This document shows positions 26,354 to 35,226 of a stretch of 64,000 bases of DNA, piece by piece. Under the pieces are notes generated by a model. It worked only from the letters and a program-made list of their open reading frames with translations. It was not told where the DNA came from and ran no database searches. This DNA is from Bacillota bacterium. Its GTDB lineage: Bacteria; Bacillota; Clostridia; DSM-8532. Each line of letters opens with the position of its first letter. Positions within the stretch are counted from its first letter, which is position 1. The stretch lies in contig JAEZTB010000002.1 of the NCBI GenBank assembly GCA_023443745.1, forward strand, positions 186,001 to 250,000, read 5' to 3'. A program made the translations under genes and the position numbers.

Positions 26354-27307
26354 TTGAAAAAACATAAAGCTATAAAAATCATATTGGTTGTATCCATCTC
26401 AACTGTTTTGGCACTTATCCTTGGTGCATTTATTTATGTTAACTTTCTTTTGGAAAATATCAATTACAAAGATCTGCCTAAAAACGATGAGGAGCTCGGA
26501 ATCACTCCTATGCCTACACCTACACAGGCCACCGGTGATTCCAATACGGTCATAACGGTCACACCCAGTGTAACGAATATCGTACTGTACGGACTTGACA
26601 GGAGAAATCCTGACGATGTATCAAGGTCTGATACCATTATGATTGCTTCTCTTGATGGAAAGAACAGGATGATCAAGCTCACCTCTCTGATGCGTGATAT
26701 GTATGTTCCAATACCGGGAAATGAATCCAACAGAATCAATGCTGCATATTCTTTCGGGGGTGCCCCCCTCGCCATAAAGACAATTAATTCTAATTTCGGA
26801 CTTGATATACGAGATTATGTTGCAGTTGATTTTATCGGTCTCGAAAAAATGGTTGATAAAGTAGGCGGCCTTGAAATTAATGTTAAGGATTACGAGATTC
26901 CAGAGATCGAGGGAGTATCACAGCCCGGTCTTCAAATTCTGAACGGCGGACAGGTTGTGGACTATTCCAGGATCAGATATGTTGGTGATGCTGATTTTGA
27001 AAGGACACAAAGGCAACGGTACGTCTTGGATACACTGTATAAGAAAATTAAATCCCAGGGAATCACCAAGCTTCCTGGGACTGTTTCCGAATTGCTGCCC
27101 TATGTTGAAACAAGCTTATCAAAGACGGATATTATGAAGCTTGTCATGGAAGTAGCGCAGTACAATGCTGAAGGGATAGAACAATTGCGTCTTCCTGCCG
27201 ACGGACACTTCAAAAGCAAGAAAATCAAGGGCATGTATGTTCTTGTGCCGGATATCAAGGCTAACAAGAAATTGCTTCATCAATTTATTTATGAGATTGG
27301 CGATTAA
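26354..27307 (+). CDS. LytR-CpsA-Psr (LCP) family protein
   Basis: Membrane-anchored cell-wall enzyme of 317 residues. A single N-terminal signal-anchor (about 6-28) is followed by a Pro/Thr-rich linker (about 45-70) and the extracytoplasmic LCP domain (about 73-225) with the conserved Arg/Asp pattern VSRSDTIMIASLD, TSLMRDMYVPIPG, RINAAYSFGG and VDYSRIRYVGDADFERTQRQRYVL. LCP enzymes transfer polyprenyl-phosphate-linked glycopolymers to peptidoglycan. The start is TTG at 26354 with AGGAG 8 nt upstream. A strong hairpin follows the stop. Confidence 0.92.
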   Translation: MKKHKAIKIILVVSISTVLALILGAFIYVNFLLENINYKDLPKNDEELGITPMPTPTQATGDSNTVITVTPSVTNIVLYGLDRRNPDDVSRSDTIMIASLDGKNRMIKLTSLMRDMYVPIPGNESNRINAAYSFGGAPLAIKTINSNFGLDIRDYVAVDFIGLEKMVDKVGGLEINVKDYEIPEIEGVSQPGLQILNGGQVVDYSRIRYVGDADFERTQRQRYVLDTLYKKIKSQGITKLPGTVSELLPYVETSLSKTDIMKLVMEVAQYNAEGIEQLRLPADGHFKSKKIKGMYVLVPDIKANKKLLHQFIYEIGD

Positions 27308-27339
27308 ATCCTCCCCGATCATAGACAAGAGTCAAATGG

Positions 27340-27364
27340 GGCGCGCTGCCACAGGCAGCGCGCC
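27340..27364. terminator. Strong hairpin between convergent LCP and aconitase X genes
   Basis: Perfect 11-bp GC-rich stem GGCGCGCTGCC / GGCAGCGCGCC with a 3-nt loop. The U-tract is weak (TCTATATT), but the position between convergent genes fits a bidirectional terminator. Confidence 0.65.
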
Positions 27365-27392
27365 TCTATATTGGATCGAGGATTGTGGTGCA

Positions 27393-27833
27393 TTATTCGA
27401 CTGTTACGGTGCCATCTTCCTGCACCAACACGGTCATACCTGTCTTAACATACTCAAGAAAATCATCTCCCAGACTGTCTACGGTTGGCATATCAACTTC
27501 AGTCCAGACATCAGCAAGTATGGCACCTGCGGCAGCAAGAGAATCAATGGGCTTGGAAAACAAAAGGCATGCGGGCTGTCTGCCAAGAGCAGCAGCACAA
27601 TAAAGCACCATGCCCCCGGTGGTTGACCCGATGGTCTGTGGCAGGCACAGGGCCTTGCCACACATGGGCTTGCCATAGATATCGGCATTATTCTGATCTG
27701 AACAGGTTGCCTTTTTATCTCCAAACATGAGACTTTTTTGGAAGCTTGCCAGAGTGTTGAATCCAACCGTTGAAACAATGGCCTCAGCCCTTGCTTTGCC
27801 TGGGACTACAGGACGGCCTTTGAATACTCTCAT
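27393..27833 (-). CDS. Aconitase X swivel (small) subunit, DUF126
   Basis: Small subunit of a heteromeric aconitase-superfamily dehydratase, 146 residues. It shows the swivel-domain hallmarks GRPVVPGKARAEAIVS, YGKPMCGKALCLPQTIGSTTGG (about 55-76) and a C-terminal VDMPTVDSLGDDF. The frame opens further upstream, but the ATG at 27833 lies one base after the large-subunit stop and has a G-rich RBS, so the two genes are translationally coupled. Together they should bind an Fe-S cluster and dehydrate a hydroxyacid; known members are cis-3-hydroxyproline dehydratase in bacteria and mevalonate-5-phosphate dehydratase in archaea. The substrate here is not readable. Confidence 0.9.
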   Translation of the reverse strand: MRVFKGRPVVPGKARAEAIVSTVGFNTLASFQKSLMFGDKKATCSDQNNADIYGKPMCGKALCLPQTIGSTTGGMVLYCAAALGRQPACLLFSKPIDSLAAAGAILADVWTEVDMPTVDSLGDDFLEYVKTGMTVLVQEDGTVTVE

Positions 27834-27834
27834 C

Positions 27835-29118
27835 TTATTTGCCCCCTTTCGTGAGCATATCAAGTATCTCATCATCCGTATGATAGCGGCAGGATGTATA
27901 GGTTCTGAGTTTATTGGAGTTGGTGATGACGGGCATCTTGCCGCAGAGCGGGTTATTCATGTACATAAGAGGGCAAATGGGAGAGGTGATAACACCCATT
28001 CTCTTGAGCTTTTCTGCTTCCCCGGTTTCTCCAAAGGCTTTAAGCACGGCAGAAGAGGATGTGAAAACCGTCGGGATAACCACCTTCTCTTTTTTGGCTT
28101 GCAGCAAACCGTCTTCAAGCCGATGTGTCCAATCGATCAATTGAGAGAGCGAAAGGTGGGGGCATCCCACAAAACAAAGCTTGGGAACGGCTGTGGGTTC
28201 TTTCCATATACAAGGATAGCTCGCCTTGACCCTTGCCAGCTCTGCATCGTCTATCACATAAGCTTTAGCATCAGGGGCAATAAGTTTTTCACCCAGTTCA
28301 ACGGCTTCAGGAGTCAGTCCGTCTATATGGTACAGCCCCACCGCACCATTGGAAGCAGTAGCTGCTCCCATATCCTTTAGATAAGCCCTGGTTTTGTCAT
28401 TCAGTTCTGTGCCTAAAAACTTTGTTAAGCCCCTTATGTAGGGAACCGCTTCCATCACCTTCATGCCTATGGCACTACCAAGCACCTGGGCCTCGGGTAT
28501 TTTGTCAGTTTGTATATCCACTACCCAGGTCGCCCGGCGTCCATCATCGGTTAAAAGGCCGAAATAAGGAACGCAGCCTGCTATACTGCCGAAAAGCTCA
28601 ATAATGCCCGAATTACGGTTACACCGTGCTCCCAGTACGCTATTGGCATACACAACGGCACTGCTTTCGGCCCAACTCAGAATATCACCCTTTTTCGGTA
28701 TGTTGCCTACCTGATCCATATAACATGTGCAGGTAAAGGCGTCCTCGTTCAAAAGTCCCATTTTTTTAAGCTGTTCTTCGTAGTCTGCCTGCTTGGAATA
28801 CATCACCTTAAAAAACAGCTTTTGCAGGACGTTAGCCGGTACATGGCTGTCCAATGGACGAGGGTCAACGCTGAACGGCTGGCTGGAAAGGGTTCCAGCC
28901 TCAATAAGCTGATCAATAAGCGCGTATACGGGCTTCATGACCGAAAGGCCGAAGCTTGTTACAAGATGCCCATATTGACTTGTAACGGGTATCATGCACT
29001 CTGCACCAAAGGTCTCTCCGTACATCACGAGGGTTTTCATGACCTTAGCCATAACTTCACCCTTTTTACCGTCAAGCATGGCCTGCTGGTCAGGTGTCAG
29101 TATCATTTTTGCCGGCAT
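27835..29118 (-). CDS. Aconitase X catalytic (large) subunit, DUF521
   Basis: Catalytic subunit of about 427 residues. Family landmarks include NSVLGARCNRNSGIIELFG (cluster-ligand Cys; about 165-185), KLCFVGCPHLSLSQLIDWTH (second Cys region; about 295-315) and the late CPLMYMNNPL segment (about 392), consistent with three Cys holding an Fe-S cluster. The ATG at 29118 is chosen over 29124 because GGAGG is 7 nt upstream of it and only 1 nt from the other. It lies 13 bp after the OYE-type reductase gene and is coupled to the small subunit, giving a reductase-dehydratase operon under the TetR-controlled promoter. Confidence 0.9.
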   Translation of the reverse strand: MPAKMILTPDQQAMLDGKKGEVMAKVMKTLVMYGETFGAECMIPVTSQYGHLVTSFGLSVMKPVYALIDQLIEAGTLSSQPFSVDPRPLDSHVPANVLQKLFFKVMYSKQADYEEQLKKMGLLNEDAFTCTCYMDQVGNIPKKGDILSWAESSAVVYANSVLGARCNRNSGIIELFGSIAGCVPYFGLLTDDGRRATWVVDIQTDKIPEAQVLGSAIGMKVMEAVPYIRGLTKFLGTELNDKTRAYLKDMGAATASNGAVGLYHIDGLTPEAVELGEKLIAPDAKAYVIDDAELARVKASYPCIWKEPTAVPKLCFVGCPHLSLSQLIDWTHRLEDGLLQAKKEKVVIPTVFTSSSAVLKAFGETGEAEKLKRMGVITSPICPLMYMNNPLCGKMPVITNSNKLRTYTSCRYHTDDEILDMLTKGGK

Positions 29119-29131
29119 TGCCATTCCTCCT

Positions 29132-31408
29132 TTACAGCTTTATGGCGAGAGCATAAGCAGCACGTGTAGCCTCAAGTATTCTGCCTCCTGCAAAACTGTC
29201 GCCTATGTTATACAGCTCGGGTGCAATCCTCTGGCGTTGTGCTTCAAAAAACATCGAATCATCAGGACGGCCGCCCGTTGCCATGACCACAAGATCAGCA
29301 GGCAATACAACTTCTTTCTCCTCTTTGCCCATTTTAACAGCAAGGGGATTCTCAATGTTTTTGGGAAGAATGGGCTGCCATGTGTTATAGGGATCAGGCA
29401 CGCCTTTTGAAACGTTCCGAGAGAGCAGCACACCGTTTTCGCTAAAGGATTTGACCTTTGCACAATTCAGAAGCTCCACGCCTGCTTTCTTAAGGTAATA
29501 GATAAGATGTCCGCGGTTCGCAGTACAAGCGCCTTCCATGAAATAGGGCAGCATCTCTACCACCTTAACATCATGTCCGCACTCATAGCTTAGCCAATAA
29601 GCCGTTTCACAACCTACTGCACCGCCGCCTACCACAACAACGGATTTTGCATCGCCCAAAAGCTCCGGGTTCAACAAGAGTTGTGTGGCTTGTACGGTTT
29701 TTACTTTACCCAAGCCTGGAATTGGCGGGTTTTTATCCTCTGTGCCAATAGCAAAAACAATACTGTCATAGGAATCCTTTGCAAGGTCATCCACTGATGT
29801 CTTTGAGTTCATATGTACTGTGAGATCGAATGTTTTAGCCGTTTCGGCGAGCAAATTTTCAAGGAATTGCCGATAGTTTTCAATATCATATTTGACTTTT
29901 GGGATACCGCCTGCTATAGTCCTTCCACCAATTTTATCGCCCTTTTCGAATAACTCCACCTTATGTCCGCGCTTTGCAGCGGTTATGGCAAACGTAGCAC
30001 CTGCAGGACCGGCGCCGACAACTGCAATTTTCTTCACTCGCTCCGGCTTAGCAGGAATCTCGGGATAGAGATGCTCAAACGATGTACGTGGATTGACGGC
30101 ACATTGTGGGTGACCACCTTCCACAAATTCGTTGATGCAGCCCTCCTGACATCCGATACAGGGTGTAATCTCGCTCACTCTGCCGGAATAAGCTTTATTA
30201 GGCCATTCTGGATCAGCAAGCAGGGGCCTTCCCAGCATGATCATATCGCTGTAACCGTCTCTAAGCGCCTTTTCTGCCAAATCCGGATATCCCAGCTTGC
30301 CCACTGCAACAATGGGTACTTCCATACCGGCGTTGGACCGTATGCCCTTTTCACGGAATCTATCCTTCACCAACCGTGAAACATCAAGGAAGCATCCGGC
30401 CGGCATGCCTGAAGGTGGGTGGGGCAGCCACCAGTTGTCGTAACAGCCCAAGTCCACATCAAACATATCCACACCGGCTTTGACCAGGTTCTCCATATAA
30501 TTCAATGTTTCTTCGATGCTGCGGCCATTTTTGAACTTCTTAAGAGCAGAGTTACTCATCCCTTCCTCACCGTAGGTTTCGTTCAAAGCCAGGGATAGGT
30601 CTATCCGGTACATGATGGGATAATGGGGTCCTACACGTCTGCGCAGCTCACGGATCAAATCGATGCCAAACCGTTGCCAGTCGGCATACCGACCAAGCTT
30701 GCGGCGGTTAAAGGCAGGGTTGGTAAGCTGCTCCAGAAGATAGCCTTCATGGCCATGCAGGTATACGCCGTCAAGACCGGCAGCCATTGCGTCTGCTCCC
30801 GCCTGTCCAGCATTTTTGATAATTTTCTTAAGCTTGCCGTCTGATAGTCTCAAGCAAGGAATCTGAGGAATATAGAAATTGGGGTTAAAAGATGCTGATA
30901 CCGGGAACTTTAACTCATTAACCAGACATTGGGGATTACCGACACGGCCCAGACCGGGTGTCAGTTGTACGAATATTTTAGCGCCGAAGCTGTGTATACC
31001 TTGAGCTAAATCACGCCAGCCGCTGAATACAGTACGGCTGCGGTCTATTCGTGGAAAGTATGAGAGCTTGCCCATTTCAGTAACGGAATGATCGATTCCG
31101 TGACTGATGGGTATGAGTCCCGTGGTGATAAGGCCAACGCCGCCTTTTGCCCTTTCGTAGAAATACTGCAGCATTTTGTCATTGGGCCGACCTGTTTCCT
31201 CACACATATCAATGTTTCCCATAGGAGCCATTACAAGCCTGTTCCTGATGGTTGTGCGGTTAACATGAATCGGTGAGAACATCGCGCTGTAAGGATAAAG
31301 CTCCTGGGTCATTCGGCCTGTGCCGCCTGCACGGTTTTCATGATTGGCCTTCGTAAACCAATTACCGTAGCTGTCCACAAGTGATTGAATCATTTGATCT
31401 GTTTTCAC
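29132..31408 (-). CDS. Old-yellow-enzyme-type flavin oxidoreductase (2-enoate reductase-like)
   Basis: Cytoplasmic Fe-S flavoprotein of 758 residues. Residues about 40-400 form the FMN-binding TIM barrel (RNRLVMAPMGNIDMCEETGRP; GLDGVYLHGHEGYLLEQLTNP). A [4Fe-4S] motif follows (CIGCQEGCINEFVEGGHPQC, about 415-435), then an FAD domain (VAVVGAGPAGATFAITAAKRG, about 460) and an NAD(P) domain (VVVVGGGAVGCETAYWL, about 590). This is the layout of 2-enoate reductase, dienoyl-CoA reductase and trimethylamine dehydrogenase; the anaerobic setting favours enoate reduction. It is longer than usual at the N-terminus by about 30 residues. Start is GTG with GGGGAG upstream. Confidence 0.9.
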   Translation of the reverse strand: MKTDQMIQSLVDSYGNWFTKANHENRAGGTGRMTQELYPYSAMFSPIHVNRTTIRNRLVMAPMGNIDMCEETGRPNDKMLQYFYERAKGGVGLITTGLIPISHGIDHSVTEMGKLSYFPRIDRSRTVFSGWRDLAQGIHSFGAKIFVQLTPGLGRVGNPQCLVNELKFPVSASFNPNFYIPQIPCLRLSDGKLKKIIKNAGQAGADAMAAGLDGVYLHGHEGYLLEQLTNPAFNRRKLGRYADWQRFGIDLIRELRRRVGPHYPIMYRIDLSLALNETYGEEGMSNSALKKFKNGRSIEETLNYMENLVKAGVDMFDVDLGCYDNWWLPHPPSGMPAGCFLDVSRLVKDRFREKGIRSNAGMEVPIVAVGKLGYPDLAEKALRDGYSDMIMLGRPLLADPEWPNKAYSGRVSEITPCIGCQEGCINEFVEGGHPQCAVNPRTSFEHLYPEIPAKPERVKKIAVVGAGPAGATFAITAAKRGHKVELFEKGDKIGGRTIAGGIPKVKYDIENYRQFLENLLAETAKTFDLTVHMNSKTSVDDLAKDSYDSIVFAIGTEDKNPPIPGLGKVKTVQATQLLLNPELLGDAKSVVVVGGGAVGCETAYWLSYECGHDVKVVEMLPYFMEGACTANRGHLIYYLKKAGVELLNCAKVKSFSENGVLLSRNVSKGVPDPYNTWQPILPKNIENPLAVKMGKEEKEVVLPADLVVMATGGRPDDSMFFEAQRQRIAPELYNIGDSFAGGRILEATRAAYALAIKL

Positions 31409-31464
31409 AATTGATTCTCCCCTCTCATCGAATATTCTGTTGTCTCTGAGTAAATTGATAAACC

Positions 31465-31511
31465 GAACATTGTTCTATTTTTACTGTAGCACAATGACAA
31501 AAATTTATCAA
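31465..31511 (-). promoter_or_regulatory. Promoter and palindromic operator of the OYE/aconitase X operon
   Basis: On the minus strand TTGATA (31506-31511), 17 nt, then an extended -10 TGC-TACAGT (31483-31488). The perfect palindrome GAACA-T-TGTTC (31465-31475) sits at the expected transcription start, a typical repressor position; the divergent TetR protein is the likely ligand-controlled repressor. Confidence 0.6.
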
Positions 31512-31586
31512 TCAGAATTTTTCTAAATTCTTTTATATATGATATGACTCATTAAAAGACCTTTTAACATGATATGGGGTATATGA

Positions 31587-31705
31587 TATAATAACCTCAC
31601 CCGTTACCAGAGTTCGTTCCTTAAAGAACGAACAACAAGCCTCGACCCATAAGAGAAATTAAAATTTCGAACGGGTTCCCGAGGGCATTGATACTTCGTA
31701 TTAAT
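31587..31705 (+). ncRNA. Repeated structured leader element, copy 2 (long form)
   Basis: Begins with TATAAT (31587-31592), then ACCCGTTACC, hairpin 1 GTTCGTTC/GAACGAAC, an AAGCCTCGACCC segment, hairpin 2 GAAATT/AATTTC, AACGGGT (complementary to ACCCGTT at 31599-31605) and the terminal hairpin TTGATACTTCGTATTAA. It ends about 34 nt before the TetR RBS. It matches copy 3 over almost its full length. Confidence 0.7.
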
Positions 31706-31753
31706 ACTGTATCAGGAAGAAATCACCCACTAGCTGATAGGAGCATAATTGAG

Positions 31754-32341
31754 ATGGCGGAAACCAACAGAGAGCGCTCAACACGTACACAGGCAAGCCT
31801 CATACAGGCTGCTATACGGTTGGCGAAAGATAGAACACTGGAAAAAGTGACGGTACGGGACATCTGTTCAGAGGCAGGTGTGTCCATCGGCGCATTTTAT
31901 CACCATTTCGGCTCGCGGCAGGAGCTGCTACACAACGCATTTCTGCTCTTTGATGCCACATTGGAGGATCAATTGCCTCATAACGATGATCCGCCTCTCG
32001 TTGCCATTAAAGAGGTGCTTATGGTGCAGACCGGCTTTATTGTCAAGGAAGCGGGCCCGCTCATCACTGAATACTATAAAAACATTCTGTCAGATTTAAA
32101 TCACTCGGCAGCAAACCCCCAGAGAAAATATTATCGCGCGGTTTTACACCACACCCGTCGAGCTGCTGATGCCGGTTTACTCAAAGAGGGATATGATCCG
32201 GAATATGTGGCCGAGTTACTGATTAAATTCGTTCGCGGTTGTGTCATAGACTGGTGTCTTCATGATTGTAAATATGATGTCGTTAAGCTTACCTCGAAGG
32301 AACTGGATTTAATCATAAGCATGGTCTCAGTACCTATTTGA
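31754..32341 (+). CDS. TetR/AcrR-family regulator of the OYE/aconitase X operon
   Basis: Dimeric one-component repressor of 195 residues. The N-terminal DNA-binding domain (about 10-55) shows ASLIQAAIRLAKDRTLEKVTVRDICSEAGVSIGAFYHHFGSRQELL; the remainder is the helical ligand-binding part. A longer frame begins at 31688 inside the leader region, but the ATG at 31754 has GGAG upstream and starts directly at a standard TetR N-terminus. It is divergent from the OYE gene, whose promoter carries a palindrome, and its own 5' leader contains copy 2 of the repeated element, suggesting an extra layer of control on the regulator itself. Confidence 0.88.
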   Translation: MAETNRERSTRTQASLIQAAIRLAKDRTLEKVTVRDICSEAGVSIGAFYHHFGSRQELLHNAFLLFDATLEDQLPHNDDPPLVAIKEVLMVQTGFIVKEAGPLITEYYKNILSDLNHSAANPQRKYYRAVLHHTRRAADAGLLKEGYDPEYVAELLIKFVRGCVIDWCLHDCKYDVVKLTSKELDLIISMVSVPI

Positions 32342-32380
32342 CCCTTTGGATACTTACAAAAAGCAGGCAAGGTGGGAACT

Positions 32381-32743
32381 TCACTTATCCAATGGTTTTT
32401 GTACCACCCTAATTATAAATATCGTTGATATAATAAAGAGGAGCATAAAAAAACACGGCATAATAAAATCATTTCTTTGCCAGAAATAACCTGCTGCATT
32501 CAAAACAGAGTAAATCAGCAATCCATTAGAAACCAAGAAGATTTTTTCACCATACCTTTTACCTCTAAGCAATGCAATGCCGCTTATTAACAGTAGAATA
32601 GCCATTAAGAATTCAGATGCAAGATGAAATGCTATTTCAATCGGTCCCTCCGATATACCACCTGTCAACAGAGTGGCACTCCACATCCCTAACACAGATA
32701 TTCCAATTATGATGGAGTAAAATCCCGCTGCTTTTCTTATCAT
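32381..32743 (-). CDS. Hypothetical membrane protein, four helices
   Basis: Small integral membrane protein of 120 residues with hydrophobic segments at about 7-27, 38-58, 70-90 and 93-112 and a short basic C-terminus. I do not recognise the family. GAGGGAG precedes the ATG. It is followed on the minus-strand map by, and reads after, the DUF1330 and small membrane genes at 32783 and 33150, with gaps of about 40-80 bp, so they may form a loose unit. Function unknown. Confidence 0.65.
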   Translation of the reverse strand: MIRKAAGFYSIIIGISVLGMWSATLLTGGISEGPIEIAFHLASEFLMAILLLISGIALLRGKRYGEKIFLVSNGLLIYSVLNAAGYFWQRNDFIMPCFFMLLFIISTIFIIRVVQKPLDK

Positions 32744-32782
32744 ACATTATCTCCCTCTGAAATGATGTATTTGATACAAACA

Positions 32783-33073
32783 TCAATCAATCCCTTTAAC
32801 TAAAAGAGAATCACATTTTGCAGCATTAAGACGGTATTTAGCTATCGTCTGGTATTCACTGGAACAATACCAGCGTCTTAACTCCTCTTCGTTTGGGAAC
32901 TGTATAATGACCATCCTGCTGTATGACCACTCCCCTTCAAGAACTGACGGACTTCCGTCAACAGCCAGGTATTTACCATTATACTTAGAAAAAACTTCAT
33001 TAACGCCATCTAAATACTTTTGATACTCGACCATATCTTGAATCTGAATTTGAGCAACAAAATAACAACTCAC
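32783..33073 (-). CDS. DUF1330 domain protein
   Basis: Small cytoplasmic protein of 96 residues, a single ferredoxin-like alpha/beta domain of the DUF1330 family (dimeric alpha-beta barrel superfamily). Typical features are YFVAQIQIQDMVEYQKYLDGVNEVFSKYNGKYLA, the GSPSVLEGEW turn and the RMVIIQFPNEEELRRWYCSSEYQTI segment. The biochemical role of the family is unknown. The start is GTG at 33073 with a modest upstream G-rich site. Confidence 0.8.
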   Translation of the reverse strand: MSCYFVAQIQIQDMVEYQKYLDGVNEVFSKYNGKYLAVDGSPSVLEGEWSYSRMVIIQFPNEEELRRWYCSSEYQTIAKYRLNAAKCDSLLVKGID

Positions 33074-33149
33074 AGCATCACCCAGCCCTTGTATGTATGT
33101 TTTGTTCCTCGGAGTTAAAATCCCCGAAATTCAAATAGACTACTTGTAA

Positions 33150-33377
33150 TTAGTCGATAGTATTCGCTCTATTTTCCCTAAATACTTTAAAATTCATATA
33201 AACAGAAATAAAATTAGCTGCACTACCTACAAAAAACACCGAAGGTATCCAACAAAGCCATATGGGTGAACCTTTACCCAAATACAAATCAAATCCTCCT
33301 AAAACTACAAAAAAGATAAAAGCAATAATACCAACAACTATATTTATTAATGCTATTAATACGAAACATTTTCTCAT
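33150..33377 (-). CDS. Small hypothetical membrane protein, two helices
   Basis: A 75-residue protein with two hydrophobic helices (about 5-27 and 39-62) and a polar basic C-terminus (KVFRENRANTID). No family recognised. GGAAGG lies 7 nt before the ATG at 33377, and the codon pattern and RBS support a real gene. It lies 57 bp downstream of the serine hydrolase gene on the same strand. Confidence 0.6.
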   Translation of the reverse strand: MRKCFVLIALINIVVGIIAFIFFVVLGGFDLYLGKGSPIWLCWIPSVFFVGSAANFISVYMNFKVFRENRANTID

Positions 33378-33434
33378 AAAGCACCTTCCAAATCTTATTT
33401 AAAATTCAAGTAGCAATTGTAGAATAACGTTTAT

Positions 33435-34553
33435 TTATCGAGCTTTTATTGACTTTAAAATATAGTTGTATAAAATTTCTGTAGCTCCATTTAGTATTGC
33501 AGAATGATCATCAAATTCATTTGCTGTGGTTACAACTATTGTATTATATTTTGGAATTATAAACATGTATTGACCTCCTGCGCCGCAACAAGCATAAATG
33601 CTATTATCTCCCCAAGTATTCATATTCTCAGGGAATATGTACCATAAATATCCATAACCTGATCTCATAATTCCCAAATTCACAAGTTCAACATGCTGTT
33701 TGAATGATTCATTTAACCATTCTTCGGAAACAATTTGTTTGCCATTCCACTTTCCCTTGTTGAGAACCATTTGTCCAATCTTAGCCAAATCCCTAGGTCT
33801 AAGATTTAATCCCCCGCCGGTATTCGTTGTTCCCCCAAAAAACATGATTTCTTTACTCCAAAAATACTCTTTAATGCCTAGTGGCTCAAAAAGATACTTC
33901 TGCGCATATTTAGTGGAACTCATACCTGTACTGCTGTTAATGATATGATCCAGCAGAATAACCCCTCCACTATTATATTGAAAGACTGTACCAGGATCAT
34001 AAGCCATATTTGCATTAATAGAAGTTTTAATCCAGCTAGAATTATTGTACATTTTCATTAATGGATTATTTTTATCCATAGGTGTTGTCCATTCATTCCA
34101 GTTAAAACCACTTCTCATAGTTAAAATATCTTTAATCGTTATAGCTTTTTTTCTCTCATCTAGATTTTGTATTTTATACCCGTTAAAATAATTAATAATT
34201 TTTTCCTCTTCACTTTTTATCTCACCCTTATCCTTTGCCATTCCTATAAGTAAAGAAGTAATACTTTTTGTTATTGATGCTATTTCATGCACTTTTTTAG
34301 AATTATAGCCGTTTTCATACTCATCAAGAATAATTTTACCATCCTTCACGATAACTAAAGCATCGAATTTTCCAAATTCTCCATTATGCATTTTGTTAAC
34401 CATATCTTTCAAAATAGCCTCATCCATACCAACTTCGTTAGGAAGGGCCATTTGCCATCCATCACTTGTGTTAACTGTTCTGTGAAATGTTAGTGTAAAA
34501 CCTATTAACAATCCTACAATTATAATTGAAAGAAAAACTTTTTTGGTTTTCAT
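33435..34553 (-). CDS. Serine hydrolase, beta-lactamase class C/penicillin-binding-like family
   Basis: Membrane-anchored or secreted hydrolase of 372 residues. An N-terminal hydrophobic segment (about 5-24) is followed by the class C beta-lactamase/esterase fold. The catalytic pair is Ser93 and Lys96 in SITK, the second motif is Tyr in FQYNSGG, and a late CCGAGGQYMFI replaces the KTG triad. This pattern fits peptidases, esterases and PBP4-like proteins more than true beta-lactamases. GGAAGG precedes the ATG at 34553; the longer frame from 34613 adds only a poor extension. Several neighbours are short membrane proteins; no operon role is obvious. Confidence 0.85.
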   Translation of the reverse strand: MKTKKVFLSIIIVGLLIGFTLTFHRTVNTSDGWQMALPNEVGMDEAILKDMVNKMHNGEFGKFDALVIVKDGKIILDEYENGYNSKKVHEIASITKSITSLLIGMAKDKGEIKSEEEKIINYFNGYKIQNLDERKKAITIKDILTMRSGFNWNEWTTPMDKNNPLMKMYNNSSWIKTSINANMAYDPGTVFQYNSGGVILLDHIINSSTGMSSTKYAQKYLFEPLGIKEYFWSKEIMFFGGTTNTGGGLNLRPRDLAKIGQMVLNKGKWNGKQIVSEEWLNESFKQHVELVNLGIMRSGYGYLWYIFPENMNTWGDNSIYACCGAGGQYMFIIPKYNTIVVTTANEFDDHSAILNGATEILYNYILKSIKAR

Positions 34554-34833
34554 GAAATATTTCCTTCCAAAAGGTTTTCTATTGCCTACCGCTTCCCATG
34601 CTGGACAACCCAATTTTATAACTATATGTCACTGAATGTAGTATATAAGTAATTGTATTATTTTACAATATCATCTTAAACAGCCATTGATGTATAAGAA
34701 ATACAAGACCAATGTGAACACCTGCTTTTTCAAAATTAATATGAAAAAATATTACCACATTGTCGTTGAATGATATTTTTCACTTTCCTATTTTATTGTG
34801 CTTATTTTTCAAGGGAATCAAGAAGGCTGATTT

Positions 34834-34858
34834 AAAAAATCAACAACAGTAGACTGTT
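34834..34858 (-). terminator. Probable terminator of the DUF1538/PII operon
   Basis: On the minus strand AACAG / CTGTT with a 4-nt loop (34845-34858) is followed within a few bases by a run of six T (34834-34839). The stem is short but lies about 50 bp after the last gene of the operon. Confidence 0.5.
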
Positions 34859-34903
34859 CAGATTCAGGCAAATGACCGCCGAGAGACCTCCTCCTTCAGG
34901 CCG

Positions 34904-35215
34904 TTATTCAGCCTGCACATCATCTTCAACACACTGAACCGGCAAGATATAAATGGAGCCGCTGCGTTTGCAGTTCTGTATAAATTCATCGTGAATCCTG
35001 CTGCAAATAGCATCAATAACCTCCTGGGTCGCAGTAATCATCACTACATCCTCTTCCGGTTCAACTTTAAAGCTAAACAAGCCTTCTTTGGCAGATTGAC
35101 CCAACCCCCGAGCACGGAAAATAGTGGCTCCGGTGGCTCCAGCTTCATGTGCCGACTCAATCACCTTTTCAGCATATCCCAGCGGTACAATTGCTATCAT
35201 CATAAAATTATCCAT
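34904..35215 (-). CDS. PII-like signalling protein, single domain
   Basis: Cytoplasmic protein of 103 residues with the ferredoxin-like PII fold: MMIAIVPLGYAEKVIESAHEAGATGATIFRARG (strand-helix-strand, with the nucleotide-site glycine) and PEEDVVMITATQEVIDAICSRIHDEF. It lacks the canonical T-loop Tyr/uridylylation signature of GlnB, so it belongs to the divergent PII-like group. AGGAGG precedes the start. It is the last gene after the tandem PII gene (11-bp gap) and the DUF1538 membrane protein, so it probably gates or regulates that transporter-like protein. Confidence 0.82.
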   Translation of the reverse strand: MDNFMMIAIVPLGYAEKVIESAHEAGATGATIFRARGLGQSAKEGLFSFKVEPEEDVVMITATQEVIDAICSRIHDEFIQNCKRSGSIYILPVQCVEDDVQAE

Positions 35216-35226
35216 ATAACAACCTC

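Noticed and set aside
33435..34553. A true class C beta-lactamase resistance gene
   Set aside because: SxxK and YxN-type motifs are present, but the KTG motif is replaced and the context is not a resistance locus; it is better called a serine hydrolase of the same superfamily.
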